A stretch of DNA of 16,433 nt, from positions 1 to 16,433 of the forward strand of contig DATKVV010000021.1 in the NCBI GenBank assembly GCA_035529895.1. Direction: 5' to 3'. The notes below the pieces were generated by a model. That model saw only the letters and a list, made by a program, of their open reading frames with translations. It did not search any database and was not told where the DNA came from. The position numbers were made by a program, and so were the translations under genes. Below are positions 1 through 6,550 of this stretch, in pieces. The stretch comes from JAUWKC01 sp035529895. Its GTDB lineage: Bacteria; Planctomycetota; Phycisphaerae; Sedimentisphaerales; Anaerobacaceae. The number at the start of each line of letters is the position of its first letter. The first letter of the stretch is position 1.

Positions 1-126
1 GTCATTGAGCCAGATGGCGACGCTGCAGGATTCTTTGTGCACGTCGATGCCGACGTAGATTTTGTCGTCTGTTGTTGGGTTAATTTGCTTGAACCACATT
101 TGTTTTTTCGATAGTCTTTTGTTCAT
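1..126 (-). mobile_element. IS110-family transposase, N-terminal part (cut by window edge)
   Basis: The first 42 residues of a DEDD-type transposase/recombinase are read from the ATG at 126 to the window edge. The stretch YVGIDVHKESCSVAIW is the typical IS110 N-terminal signature, with the first catalytic aspartate at residue 28 (GIDVHKE). IS110 enzymes are RuvC-like DEDD recombinases that move the element through a circular intermediate and, in studied members, are guided by an RNA encoded beside the gene. The start at 126 is preferred over an in-frame ATG at 132 because an AAAGGG ribosome binding site lies six bases upstream of 126 and directly abuts 132. The C-terminal serine/Tnp_20 domain lies outside the window, so intactness is unknown. 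Confidence 0.9.
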
Positions 127-195
127 GGCCATCCCTTTCAAGTGACGGTTTCGGTTAATAATTTTTCGAGAATTATAACCGTTGAAAGGATGGCC
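127..195. repeat. Inverted repeat overlapping the IS110 transposase ribosome binding site
   Basis: Bases 127-150 (GGCCATCCCTTTCAA, then ACGGTT) pair with 177-195 (AACCGTTGAAAGGATGGCC) apart from one extra base and a small bulge. The loop is about 26 bases and AT-rich. In minus-strand RNA the right-hand arm comes first, and its CCTTTC pairs with the GAAAGGG ribosome binding site of the transposase gene. Base pairing is seen directly; translational control is inferred. Confidence 0.75.
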
Positions 196-200
196 TTCAT
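138..200 (-). CDS. Short leader ORF upstream of the IS110 transposase
   Basis: A 20-codon frame runs from the ATG at 200 to a TGA at 138-140 and would encode MKAILSTVIILEKLLTETVT. Its stop lies just before the AAAGGG that serves the transposase start at 126, and the frame covers the 5' arm and loop of the inverted repeat at 127-195. This is the layout of a translated leader whose ribosome would melt the hairpin and expose the downstream site. The frame could extend upstream to 332, but that part is low-complexity and looks non-coding. I do not recognise the peptide, and expression is not shown by the sequence. Confidence 0.35.
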   Translation of the reverse strand: MKAILSTVIILEKLLTETVT

Positions 201-220
201 ATTATCTAACCGTAGGGGAG

Positions 221-248
221 GCGACGCGGGGCGTCGCGGTTTTTTTTT
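221..248 (+). terminator. Intrinsic terminator, plus strand
   Basis: GCGACGC (221-227) and GCGTCGC (231-237) form a perfect 7-bp GC-rich stem with a GGG loop, followed by GG and nine T residues (240-248). It would stop rightward transcription leaving the IS110 end, which is antisense to the transposase, before the oxidase region. No gene is visible that it would serve on the plus strand. Confidence 0.75.
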
Positions 249-800
249 GTTCGGGGAGGAGGGTTTGGTGATGGGGGGTAGGGGGCAACGGCGCTGCGTG
301 GGGCGGTATTTTTTTACTTCTTTTGGCTTCAACTTCTGATTTTCCGGAGAGAGAATTCACTTCCGGCTGAAGTTACACAGTTACTTGTCAAGATACTTCT
401 GGTCTTGCCTATAAGACGGCAATATCCATCATACGCTTAAGCCGCAGTTGCACATCGAACTCTGAATTACTTCAACAAATTGTGAGTAAGACATGCAAGC
501 GGAATAAGAGGGCCGGAGGAGGCCCTCGATTGCAGAGAGAGCTATACCTGGGGGGACGTACGTCACCAGGATAAGCCCAGTTTTGTTTTCGGGCCTCGCA
601 TTTACCTTTCTTTTGCCATAGTGGTTTTTCCTATGACTGAAGCCGCAGCTTATCCGGTAACAAGTTCAGGTTTTGGCCTGATTGACCGGCACTGAAGATT
701 GTTATAGGGTTTTGGAACTTGATGAAAAAGGCGTTAGGAATAACAACACTAAGCAACACAGGCATAGGTTGGAAGATGTAATGGTTGTGTAGCCTGTTGA
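249..800. other. Intergenic region and upstream leader with hairpins, no gene seen
   Basis: No convincing coding frame was found on either strand here. Two local structures stand out. GAGGGCC (508-514) pairs with GGCCCTC (521-527) around a GGAGGA loop without a following T-run. CCTGG (547-551) pairs with CCAGG (566-570) and encloses the self-complementary GACGTACGTC (555-564). A weak -35-like TTGACC at 682-687 has TATAGG about 15 bases downstream, which is not a confident promoter. The left part should contain the outer end of the IS110-type element, but I cannot place its boundary. No riboswitch consensus was recognised. Confidence 0.5.
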
Positions 801-895
801 AAGGAGGTGAGATTATGTGAAAGAAAGCGTGTCAGGTGTGCGGACGAACATGTGCGGAGGCATTTCTCTACGGGGGTTTTTTGGGGGCGAGGTGA
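801..895 (+). promoter_or_regulatory. Strong ribosome binding site with overlapping short leader frames before the oxidase gene
   Basis: AAGGAGGTGA at 801-810 is the best Shine-Dalgarno in the window. Seven bases after its GGAGG core comes ATG (815), immediately followed by TGA (818-820), a start-stop pair. Beyond that TGA the same frame stays open to the TGA at 893-895 and would read KKACQVCGRTCAEAFL then YGGFLGAR, with three cysteines spaced CxxCxxxC. The overlapping GTG at 817 opens a different frame that runs uninterrupted into the oxidase, adding 53 residues before its signal peptide. The oxidase has its own start and ribosome binding site at 976. The layout suggests a translated leader; the function is unknown. 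Confidence 0.4.
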
Positions 896-975
896 GTAAA
901 ACTGGAAGTTTTTGTGAAGGTGGAATTCAGTTCTTATTGCACGACCCAACAATTATTACAGAAAGGAAATGGAAA

Positions 976-3012
976 ATGGTAACCAAACAATTCTATCCAA
1001 AAGCGACTGTCTGGTTTTTGATATTGGTTGTGATTTTGTGTGCTTCGGACGCAGGCTATATATTTGCCGCGGCGCCGCTGGACCCCTTGACCATCCCAAA
1101 ATTCATGGACCCGCTAATCATCCCGCCGGCGATGCCGCGGACAAGCAAAATTAAACAGAAAGCCGCCAAGAACATCGAGTACTACGAGATAGCGGTCAGG
1201 CAGTTCCAGCAGCAGGTCCTGCCGACCGGTTTACCGATGACGACTGTCTGGAGCTACGGTTCTGTCAACCATCCCTGGACGTTTAACTACCCGGCTTTCA
1301 CGATAGAGACCAAGTACAACAAGCCCGTGCGGGTCAAGTGGATTAACGACCTGGTGGATGCCAACAACAACTACCTGCCCCACTTGCTGCCGGTAGACCA
1401 GACGCTGCACTGGGCCAACCCGCCGGGTGGTCTGGCTGATCGCGATAAACGTGGAACAGACCCGAATCCTTACGTGGGTCCGGTTCCCATCATCACCCAT
1501 GTCCATGGGGCGCATACGTTCGAAGAAAGTGACGGCTACCCCGAAGCATGGTATTTGCCTGCGGCGAATGATATCCCGCCAGGCTACGCTGCCGTGGGCT
1601 CCATGTACAGTGATTTCAACATAGAGTTCCAAACGCGGTACAACGAGCTGCCATGGGAACCGGGTACGGCGACGTTCCAGTATTCGAACAACCAGCGGGC
1701 GACCACCCTGTGGTACCACGATCACGCGCTGGGCATGACCCGCGTGAATGTGTATGCGGGGCCGGCCGGCTTCTATATCATTCGCGGCGGCCCGGACGAC
1801 GCGGTAATAGGCACGCTGCCGGGACCCGCGCCGGGACCGGCACGAAAACCAGCCCTGCCGCCGAGGCCGTACTACGAGATTCCCATTGTGATTCAGGACC
1901 GCTCATTCAACGATGACGGGTCGTTCTTCTACCCGGACAATCGGGCCTTCTTCGAGGGATTGAATACTCCTCCCACGGTACCTTACCTTGATATTCCCTT
2001 CATCCCGGATGCGGCATGCGCGGGCCTTAGCGATGTATCCCCCATCTGGCAGCCGGAATTCTTCGGCAACACCATGGTGGTCAACGGTCGCACGTGGCCC
2101 TTCCAGAACGTAGAGGCGCGGCGCTACCGGTTCCGGTTGCTAAACGGCTGCGGCTCCCGCTTTCTGATTCTGGAGTTCGATACGCCGGTACCTTTCTGGC
2201 AGATCGGCGCCGATGGCGGCTTCCTTTTGGCCCCGGTCGACCTGACGGTGGCAAATGCCGGCCAGTTGCTGCTGGGACCGGCCGAGCGAGCCGACGTAAT
2301 CGTAGACTTTACCAATGTGCCGCCCGGCACGATGGTCACACTGCTCAACCTCGGTCCGGATGAACCTTTTGGAGGCGGCGTACCGGGCATGGATTTCCCT
2401 CCGGCGGACCCCAACACGACAGGTCAGGTGATGCAGTTTCGCGTGGCAGCGGCAACCGGCGCGGATATGAGCACACCGCCAGGCCAGTTGGTGCTTCCGC
2501 CTATCGTACCGCTTGTGCCAACGGTGGTCGCTCCGCGCCAGATCTCCCTCAATGAGGAGGAGTCAATAACCGTATTTGTTACAGAAGATGCCAATGGCAG
2601 TATAGTCCTCGACTGCAACAGCGTCATACCATTTGGTCCGACTGCGGCCAAACTGGGGACGCTTAACCCGGACGGCACGGGCAACCCATTGCGGTGGATG
2701 GATCCCGTCACCGAGGACCCGAATGTGAACACCATCGAAGTCTGGGAAATCCATAACTTCACGATGGACGCACACCCGATTCACATACATCTGGTACAGT
2801 TCCAGGTTGTGGACCGCCAGCCATTTGGGGGCATAGCACGCCCGCCGGAAGTTTGGGAGATGGGGTTCAAGGACACCGTCATCGCTTACCCCGACGAGAT
2901 CACGCGCGTCAAGGCCAGCTTCGACATCGCAGGCCTGTATGTCTGGCACTGCCACATCATCGAGCATGAAGACAACGAGATGATGCGCCCGTACCGCGTC
3001 ATGGGGCCGTAA
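976..3012 (+). CDS. Secreted multicopper oxidase (CotA/bilirubin-oxidase-like)
   Basis: A 678-residue copper enzyme that would oxidise phenolic, metal or pigment substrates and reduce oxygen to water outside the cytoplasm. The complete copper ligand set is visible: HVH (H175, H177), WYHDH (H248, H250), HPIHIH (H600, H603, H605) and HCHIIEH with axial methionine (H658, C659, H660, H664, M669). The N-terminus MVTKQFYPKATVWFLILVV... ending near FAAA is a Sec-type signal peptide. The start at 976 follows GAAAGGA and puts the signal peptide at the N-terminus; a GTG at 817 in the same frame would add 53 unlikely residues. It is longer than CotA (about 510 aa), the extra length lying in Pro/Gly-rich loops between the domains. 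It is convergent with the LysE-type gene and more GC-rich than the small genes downstream. The substrate cannot be told from sequence. Confidence 0.95.
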   Translation: MVTKQFYPKATVWFLILVVILCASDAGYIFAAAPLDPLTIPKFMDPLIIPPAMPRTSKIKQKAAKNIEYYEIAVRQFQQQVLPTGLPMTTVWSYGSVNHPWTFNYPAFTIETKYNKPVRVKWINDLVDANNNYLPHLLPVDQTLHWANPPGGLADRDKRGTDPNPYVGPVPIITHVHGAHTFEESDGYPEAWYLPAANDIPPGYAAVGSMYSDFNIEFQTRYNELPWEPGTATFQYSNNQRATTLWYHDHALGMTRVNVYAGPAGFYIIRGGPDDAVIGTLPGPAPGPARKPALPPRPYYEIPIVIQDRSFNDDGSFFYPDNRAFFEGLNTPPTVPYLDIPFIPDAACAGLSDVSPIWQPEFFGNTMVVNGRTWPFQNVEARRYRFRLLNGCGSRFLILEFDTPVPFWQIGADGGFLLAPVDLTVANAGQLLLGPAERADVIVDFTNVPPGTMVTLLNLGPDEPFGGGVPGMDFPPADPNTTGQVMQFRVAAATGADMSTPPGQLVLPPIVPLVPTVVAPRQISLNEEESITVFVTEDANGSIVLDCNSVIPFGPTAAKLGTLNPDGTGNPLRWMDPVTEDPNVNTIEVWEIHNFTMDAHPIHIHLVQFQVVDRQPFGGIARPPEVWEMGFKDTVIAYPDEITRVKASFDIAGLYVWHCHIIEHEDNEMMRPYRVMGP

Positions 3013-3042
3013 ATGGCCGCTTGCAACAGTCGATTATTGAGC

Positions 3043-3070
3043 AGAGGGCCGCGCAGAGCGGCCCTCTTTT
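3043..3070 (+). terminator. Intrinsic terminator of the multicopper oxidase gene
   Basis: AGAGGGCCGC (3043-3052) and GCGGCCCTCT (3058-3067) form a perfect 10-bp stem with a GCAGA loop, ending in CTCTTTT. It begins 30 bases after the oxidase stop. The minus-strand side has no T-run, so it is mainly a plus-strand terminator. Confidence 0.9.
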
Positions 3071-3107
3071 CCCTCAGGAACTGCGGCTCAGTGCTTTAGC
3101 AAATCCG

Positions 3108-3737
3108 TCAGAGCAACCTGAGCAGCTTGGTGGTCGCGGCGCCGACGAAAAGCGCACCAAAGCACAGCACAGCCAGTGCGCACACGAGCAGGGCGATGCG
3201 CTGGCGCCGGGGGCCAAGCAGAGTGGTGCCTTTGAAGCTGGTCCAGGAGAGAATTTGAAGCCAAATCAGGTCAACGGACCAGTGGACGAGGGCAAATAGA
3301 GCGAAGGCCCAAACACCAAAGTCTCTGGCCGTTGTGGCCAAAGCCAGCCCGACAGTGGCCCACCAAATTAGAAAGTACGGATTGCCTGCCGACAGTATAA
3401 TTCCAGCCAAAACCGGCTTATCTCTAACGGGCTTTTCTTTTGAGTCGCCGGTTTTCTTCAAGCCAACTATCATTTGTGTTGCCATCATCAACAGGAAAAC
3501 GCCGCCGGCCAGGCCGATTGTTATTTGAGCTTTTTCGGATTTGAAGAGGTTTCCCATGCCGAGGATAATCAGAACCATCAATGGGAATTCTATGATGCCG
3601 TGCCCGACAGCGAGCAACGCGCCGGCGTAGCGGTTGCGAGTACCCATCGTGATAACGGTGGCGGTTACCGGTCCCGGCTGCATCGCACCGGAGAACGATA
3701 TCACAAATACCTGGATTAGAAAAAGCAATAGACTCAC
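3108..3737 (-). CDS. LysE/RhtB-family exporter
   Basis: A 209-residue inner-membrane protein of the LysE superfamily, which exports amino acids or related small molecules. It has about six hydrophobic segments. The N-terminal helix carries the family's G..xPGP turn (SGAMQPGPVTATVI, about residues 16-29), and a second short motif with SAGNPYFLIWW lies near 115-125. The chosen start is GTG at 3737; no ATG or strong ribosome binding site is upstream in frame, so the exact start is uncertain. It lies 28 bases after the C_GCAxxG_C_C gene and is last in the minus-strand series, converging on the oxidase terminator. The substrate is unknown. Confidence 0.85.
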   Translation of the reverse strand: MSLLLFLIQVFVISFSGAMQPGPVTATVITMGTRNRYAGALLAVGHGIIEFPLMVLIILGMGNLFKSEKAQITIGLAGGVFLLMMATQMIVGLKKTGDSKEKPVRDKPVLAGIILSAGNPYFLIWWATVGLALATTARDFGVWAFALFALVHWSVDLIWLQILSWTSFKGTTLLGPRRQRIALLVCALAVLCFGALFVGAATTKLLRLL

Positions 3738-3765
3738 AAATTCACAATGTCAGACAGGCAGGTTG

Positions 3766-4200
3766 CTAAGCCAATATTTCTTCGAGAATCTCGGCGGCAT
3801 CCTGCACGATTTTCGGACACAGGGATTTGAACAAATCCTTCTGTTGAGCTGTTTTCATTCCCTCAGGCGTGCTTATGTCGCACCCAAGCAATTCTTTGCA
3901 TACAACGGAACCATTGCGAGAGTCGAACTTATTTACGAATTGTCCCACAAGTTCATACGTTGTTGCCTTTGATTCTTTGTCTGCCGCGTCGGCTTGCCCG
4001 TGCTTCAAGCCGATGACCATAAAGGCCCCGGTTACCGCTCCGCAGGTCTCGGCCATGCACATTCCGGCACCAAAGGCGGAGGCGATTTTGAGGGCCATTT
4101 CTCGACTCAGGCCAAACCGGGGGCCGTAAACCGATAGTATGGCCTGAGAACAGTTGTAGCCCTCCTTGAAACAGAAAACCACTTGGTTTACGTTGTCCAT
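3766..4200 (-). CDS. C_GCAxxG_C_C family redox protein
   Basis: A 144-residue cytoplasmic protein of the C_GCAxxG_C_C family (putative redox-active protein). Visible family marks are YNCSQAIL (Cys near 17), the FGAGMCMAETCGAVTGA block near 43-59, and later cysteines in VVCKELLGC and LCPKIV. Family members are thought to bind a metal or a redox centre through these cysteines; the reaction is not established. The start ATG at 4200 lies three bases after the YjbQ stop, with GGAGA inside the last YjbQ codons, so the two are probably co-translated. The length is normal for the family and the frame is intact. Confidence 0.9.
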   Translation of the reverse strand: MDNVNQVVFCFKEGYNCSQAILSVYGPRFGLSREMALKIASAFGAGMCMAETCGAVTGAFMVIGLKHGQADAADKESKATTYELVGQFVNKFDSRNGSVVCKELLGCDISTPEGMKTAQQKDLFKSLCPKIVQDAAEILEEILA

Positions 4201-4203
4201 ATT

Positions 4204-4620
4204 CTATTCTCCGATTATTTTTACGAGGACCCGTTTTTTTCTTTTGCCGTCGAATTCGCCGTAGAAAATCTGCTCCCAGGGTCCGAAGTCGAGCTGGGCG
4301 TTGGTGACTGCTACAACCACTTCCCTGCCCATTATGCTGCGCTTGAGGTGTGCGTCGGCGTTGTCCTCGAAGCTATTGTGACGATACTGCGAATAGGGCT
4401 TTTCGGGGGCAAGCTTTTCAAGCCAGACTTCGAAGTCGTGGTGCAGGCCGGGCTCATCGTCATTGATAAAGACGCTGGCGGTAATGTGCATGGCATTGCA
4501 AAGGACAAACCCTTCTTTGATGCCGCTTTCGGCCAGGCACTGCTGGACCTGCGGTGTGATGTTTATGAATTCCCGCCTGTTCGCCGCATTGAACCAAAGC
4601 TCTTTTCGGTAGCTTCTCAT
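4204..4620 (-). CDS. YjbQ/UPF0047 family protein
   Basis: A 138-residue cytoplasmic protein of the YjbQ (UPF0047) family, some members of which show weak thiamine-phosphate synthase activity. The signature is complete: HITASVFINDDE near 45-56, HNSFEDNADAHLKRSIMG near 80-97, and the C-terminal FGPWEQIFYGEFDGKRKKRV ending in IIGE. The histidine and aspartate residues in these blocks form the presumed metal site. An AAAGGAGAA site precedes the ATG by about six bases. It follows the VOC coding region by 26 bases and nearly abuts the C_GCAxxG_C_C gene, which supports one operon. The thiamine role is a family inference only. Confidence 0.92.
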   Translation of the reverse strand: MRSYRKELWFNAANRREFINITPQVQQCLAESGIKEGFVLCNAMHITASVFINDDEPGLHHDFEVWLEKLAPEKPYSQYRHNSFEDNADAHLKRSIMGREVVVAVTNAQLDFGPWEQIFYGEFDGKRKKRVLVKIIGE

Positions 4621-4646
4621 ACTGCTTCTCCTTTATTGAGGGGGCG

Positions 4647-5045
4647 TTAACCACCCTTATTGAACGAGCCGATTTCGATGAGATTACCGTCCGGATCGGC
4701 AACCACAGATGTGCGTTGTCCCCACGGCATGTCGCGGGGTCCGGTAACCGGTCTAGCGCCATGTTCAACGAGCCGGTTGAACTCAGCATCCACATCCTCG
4801 AAAGAGGGCAGCTCCCTTGAAAGCTCAAAAGTTCCGTTAAGGCCGGTTGGATATGAAGGCTGCTGTCCCAGCCATTCGGGCAGCTTTGACCGCACGAACA
4901 GGGCAAAATCAATGGCCTCGTGCTGAAAGAGGACGTAATTCTCCTCCGTATGCTTGACTTTCAGTCCAATTACGTCGCGGTAGAATTTGGTCGATTCGGG
5001 AAGGTCCTCGACAAAAAGTGCTATCATGTTAAATCTAACGTCCAT
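4647..5045 (-). CDS. VOC (glyoxalase/dioxygenase-fold) protein, likely own start inside the fused frame
   Basis: From the ATG at 5045 a 132-residue VOC-superfamily protein can be translated on its own. It opens with MDVRFNMIALFVEDLPES then TKFYRDVIGLKV, the classic first beta-alpha unit, and closes with SVVADPDGNLIEIGSF, where the glutamate is the usual metal ligand. A GGGAGG ribosome binding site lies about nine bases upstream of this ATG, although the upstream beta-helix frame stays open through it. VOC proteins include glyoxalases, ring-cleaving dioxygenases and antibiotic-binding proteins; no subclass can be assigned. I think this is the original independent gene, which now also forms the C-terminus of a fusion. 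Confidence 0.75.
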   Translation of the reverse strand: MDVRFNMIALFVEDLPESTKFYRDVIGLKVKHTEENYVLFQHEAIDFALFVRSKLPEWLGQQPSYPTGLNGTFELSRELPSFEDVDAEFNRLVEHGARPVTGPRDMPWGQRTSVVADPDGNLIEIGSFNKGG

Positions 5046-6158
5046 TCTATGTGTCCTCCCTTCTGATTGAGAATTCTCGTCAGTTGGTTTTTGAGAAGGC
5101 ATCGGTCGATAAAACAGTCCTGCGCCGAGGTCGCTGCCAAGCGTGCCGGGGACGACGTGCAGGTAGGTTCTGGCTTTCTTGTCTTTTTCAAGGATCACTT
5201 CGCCTTTCTTAATTACGTTCTCTTCATCGAAAGTCACTTCGGGCCCGGTTGGCCCCGTTGGGCCGCTGGCTACACCATATCCTGAATAGTGTCTGTTGTT
5301 GGTCAGAATACAATCACGGATTCGATATCTTTGGTGGTCGCCGGGTTTTCGCATCCAAAAATATTCACAGCGGGTGATGATGTTGTGGTGAACCTCGAAG
5401 TCTTCTGCGGTCCGGCAGGTCCAGGCGCCACAAATGCGGGCTCCGTCCACGATGCAGTATGTCACGGCACAGCCCTTACCAGGTATGCCTTCAAGGCCGT
5501 CCCAATAGACTGCTGAGGCGTGGCAGTTGTAGGAGATACAGTGGTCAACGACGAATCGGTCGCCCGTGGCGATGGCCGGACAATAGATGTTAAGGGCATC
5601 CGGGTCACCTACGAACACGCATTGCGTGACACGCAGATCGTCAAGGTCTTTGCCGACACGCTCAATACAGGCGTGCCAGTTGTCTGACAGGGGGTTGCCG
5701 AGGAACTTCAGGCCGCGGATTGTTACGTGGCTAACCTTTATCTTGAGGCTGTATGTTTCCGTAAGCCGGTCGGGCTTGTTGGGATCTTTGGGATTCTCGA
5801 TTGACAATATGATTGGCATGAGGGCCGGCTTCCATTGCGGGTCATCCGGCAGTATTGTCGCCTCGATGACCAAGCGGTCCTTTTCAGTGTACGGGCGGTT
5901 GTTCGTAAAAACTACGGTCTCGCCGAGGTTATAAATCCCGGGCGCTATCTTGATGACGGTAGGACGCGTTGTGGTCTCGCTATTAACCATCCGTGCCGCT
6001 TTGCCTATCGTGCGGAGGGGTTTTTGCTTTGTGCCGGGATTTGTGTCATGGCCGGTTCTGTTGTCCACATATATCGTTTCTGCGATAGCGATGTTGGCCG
6101 ACACCAGAAAGACCGCTGCCAAAACGAAAAACGATCGTTCTTTCTTGCGACTTTTCAT
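4647..6158 (-). CDS. Secreted parallel beta-helix (DUF1565-like) protein fused in frame to a VOC domain
   Basis: A 503-residue open frame. Residues 1-26 are a Sec signal peptide (KKER, hydrophobic stretch, ANIAIA/E). About 29-350 resemble right-handed beta-helix/pectate-lyase-fold proteins, starting with IYVDNRTGHDTNPGTKQKPL and containing repeated strands such as VTIRGLKF, LRVTQCVF, FVVDHCIS and FEVHHNII. Residues around TYLHVVPGTLGSDLGAGLF look like a natural C-terminus. About 20 linker residues follow, then a complete VOC domain from residue 372. An exported helix joined to a normally cytosolic VOC domain is odd. Because a ribosome binding site is preserved at the junction, stop loss between two genes is the likeliest explanation. 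The function of the beta-helix part (polysaccharide binding or lysis) is inferred from the fold only. Confidence 0.75.
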   Translation of the reverse strand: MKSRKKERSFFVLAAVFLVSANIAIAETIYVDNRTGHDTNPGTKQKPLRTIGKAARMVNSETTTRPTVIKIAPGIYNLGETVVFTNNRPYTEKDRLVIEATILPDDPQWKPALMPIILSIENPKDPNKPDRLTETYSLKIKVSHVTIRGLKFLGNPLSDNWHACIERVGKDLDDLRVTQCVFVGDPDALNIYCPAIATGDRFVVDHCISYNCHASAVYWDGLEGIPGKGCAVTYCIVDGARICGAWTCRTAEDFEVHHNIITRCEYFWMRKPGDHQRYRIRDCILTNNRHYSGYGVASGPTGPTGPEVTFDEENVIKKGEVILEKDKKARTYLHVVPGTLGSDLGAGLFYRPMPSQKPTDENSQSEGRTHRMDVRFNMIALFVEDLPESTKFYRDVIGLKVKHTEENYVLFQHEAIDFALFVRSKLPEWLGQQPSYPTGLNGTFELSRELPSFEDVDAEFNRLVEHGARPVTGPRDMPWGQRTSVVADPDGNLIEIGSFNKGG

Positions 6159-6187
6159 AACTTCTTTGGCCCCCAGGCCGAGCAGAA

Positions 6188-6550
6188 TCAGAGCTTGTTT
6201 CTTATCTGGTCCAATCGCTCTCTGGCAAGTTTGCCATCTTCCGGATAATCAGCAAAATGCTTCTCAAGCGTTTTACACGGATATTCGCTGCAATGCGCAC
6301 AATTCTCAATACCCTTGTTGCCTGCACACTCTCTGATAAGACACTTTTTGCACCCCGAGTATAGTCTCTCGCTCTCTGTTCGACATCCGTCGCAGTCCGT
6401 GACATCCTCCGGTTTACATTCCTGCCCATACAGCTTCATAATTTGCTCTGCGATCTCGGCCCTCATCCTACGTCTTTTTTCGTCATCTTCTTCTCTCGTT
6501 GCGACATAGATTGGGCATGTATGACAAGTCAATCCACAATAGCCAATCAT
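6188..6550 (-). CDS. DUF3795 domain protein
   Basis: A 120-residue cysteine-rich protein of the DUF3795 family. It starts IGYCGLTCHTCPIYVATRE and has twelve cysteines in all, including DCDGC, GCKKC, REC and NCAHC followed by EYPC. These are arranged as in the family and suggest zinc or Fe-S binding; no activity is established. The start ATG overlaps the stop of the preceding gene in an ATGA four-base overlap (6547-6550), so translation is probably coupled. It ends 29 bases before the beta-helix gene. The frame is intact and of typical length. Confidence 0.88.
   Translation of the reverse strand: MIGYCGLTCHTCPIYVATREEDDEKRRRMRAEIAEQIMKLYGQECKPEDVTDCDGCRTESERLYSGCKKCLIRECAGNKGIENCAHCSEYPCKTLEKHFADYPEDGKLARERLDQIRNKL

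Noticed and set aside
142..339. Open frame of 65 codons across the IS110 upstream region
   Set aside because: It runs through the terminator T-run and a G-rich low-complexity stretch, has no ribosome binding site and no family-like composition.
340..800. Riboswitch or group II intron in the long region before the oxidase
   Set aside because: Scattered motif-like pieces (GTGCG, GGCACTG) do not form a recognisable consensus or domain order.
818..820. Selenocysteine codon in the cysteine-rich leader frame
   Set aside because: No convincing SECIS-type hairpin follows the TGA, and a Sec codon directly after the start would be exceptional.
1231..1725. Minus-strand open frame of 164 codons inside the oxidase gene
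   Set aside because: It is antisense to well-conserved copper-binding coding sequence, and its arginine/valine-rich composition is typical of a shadow frame.
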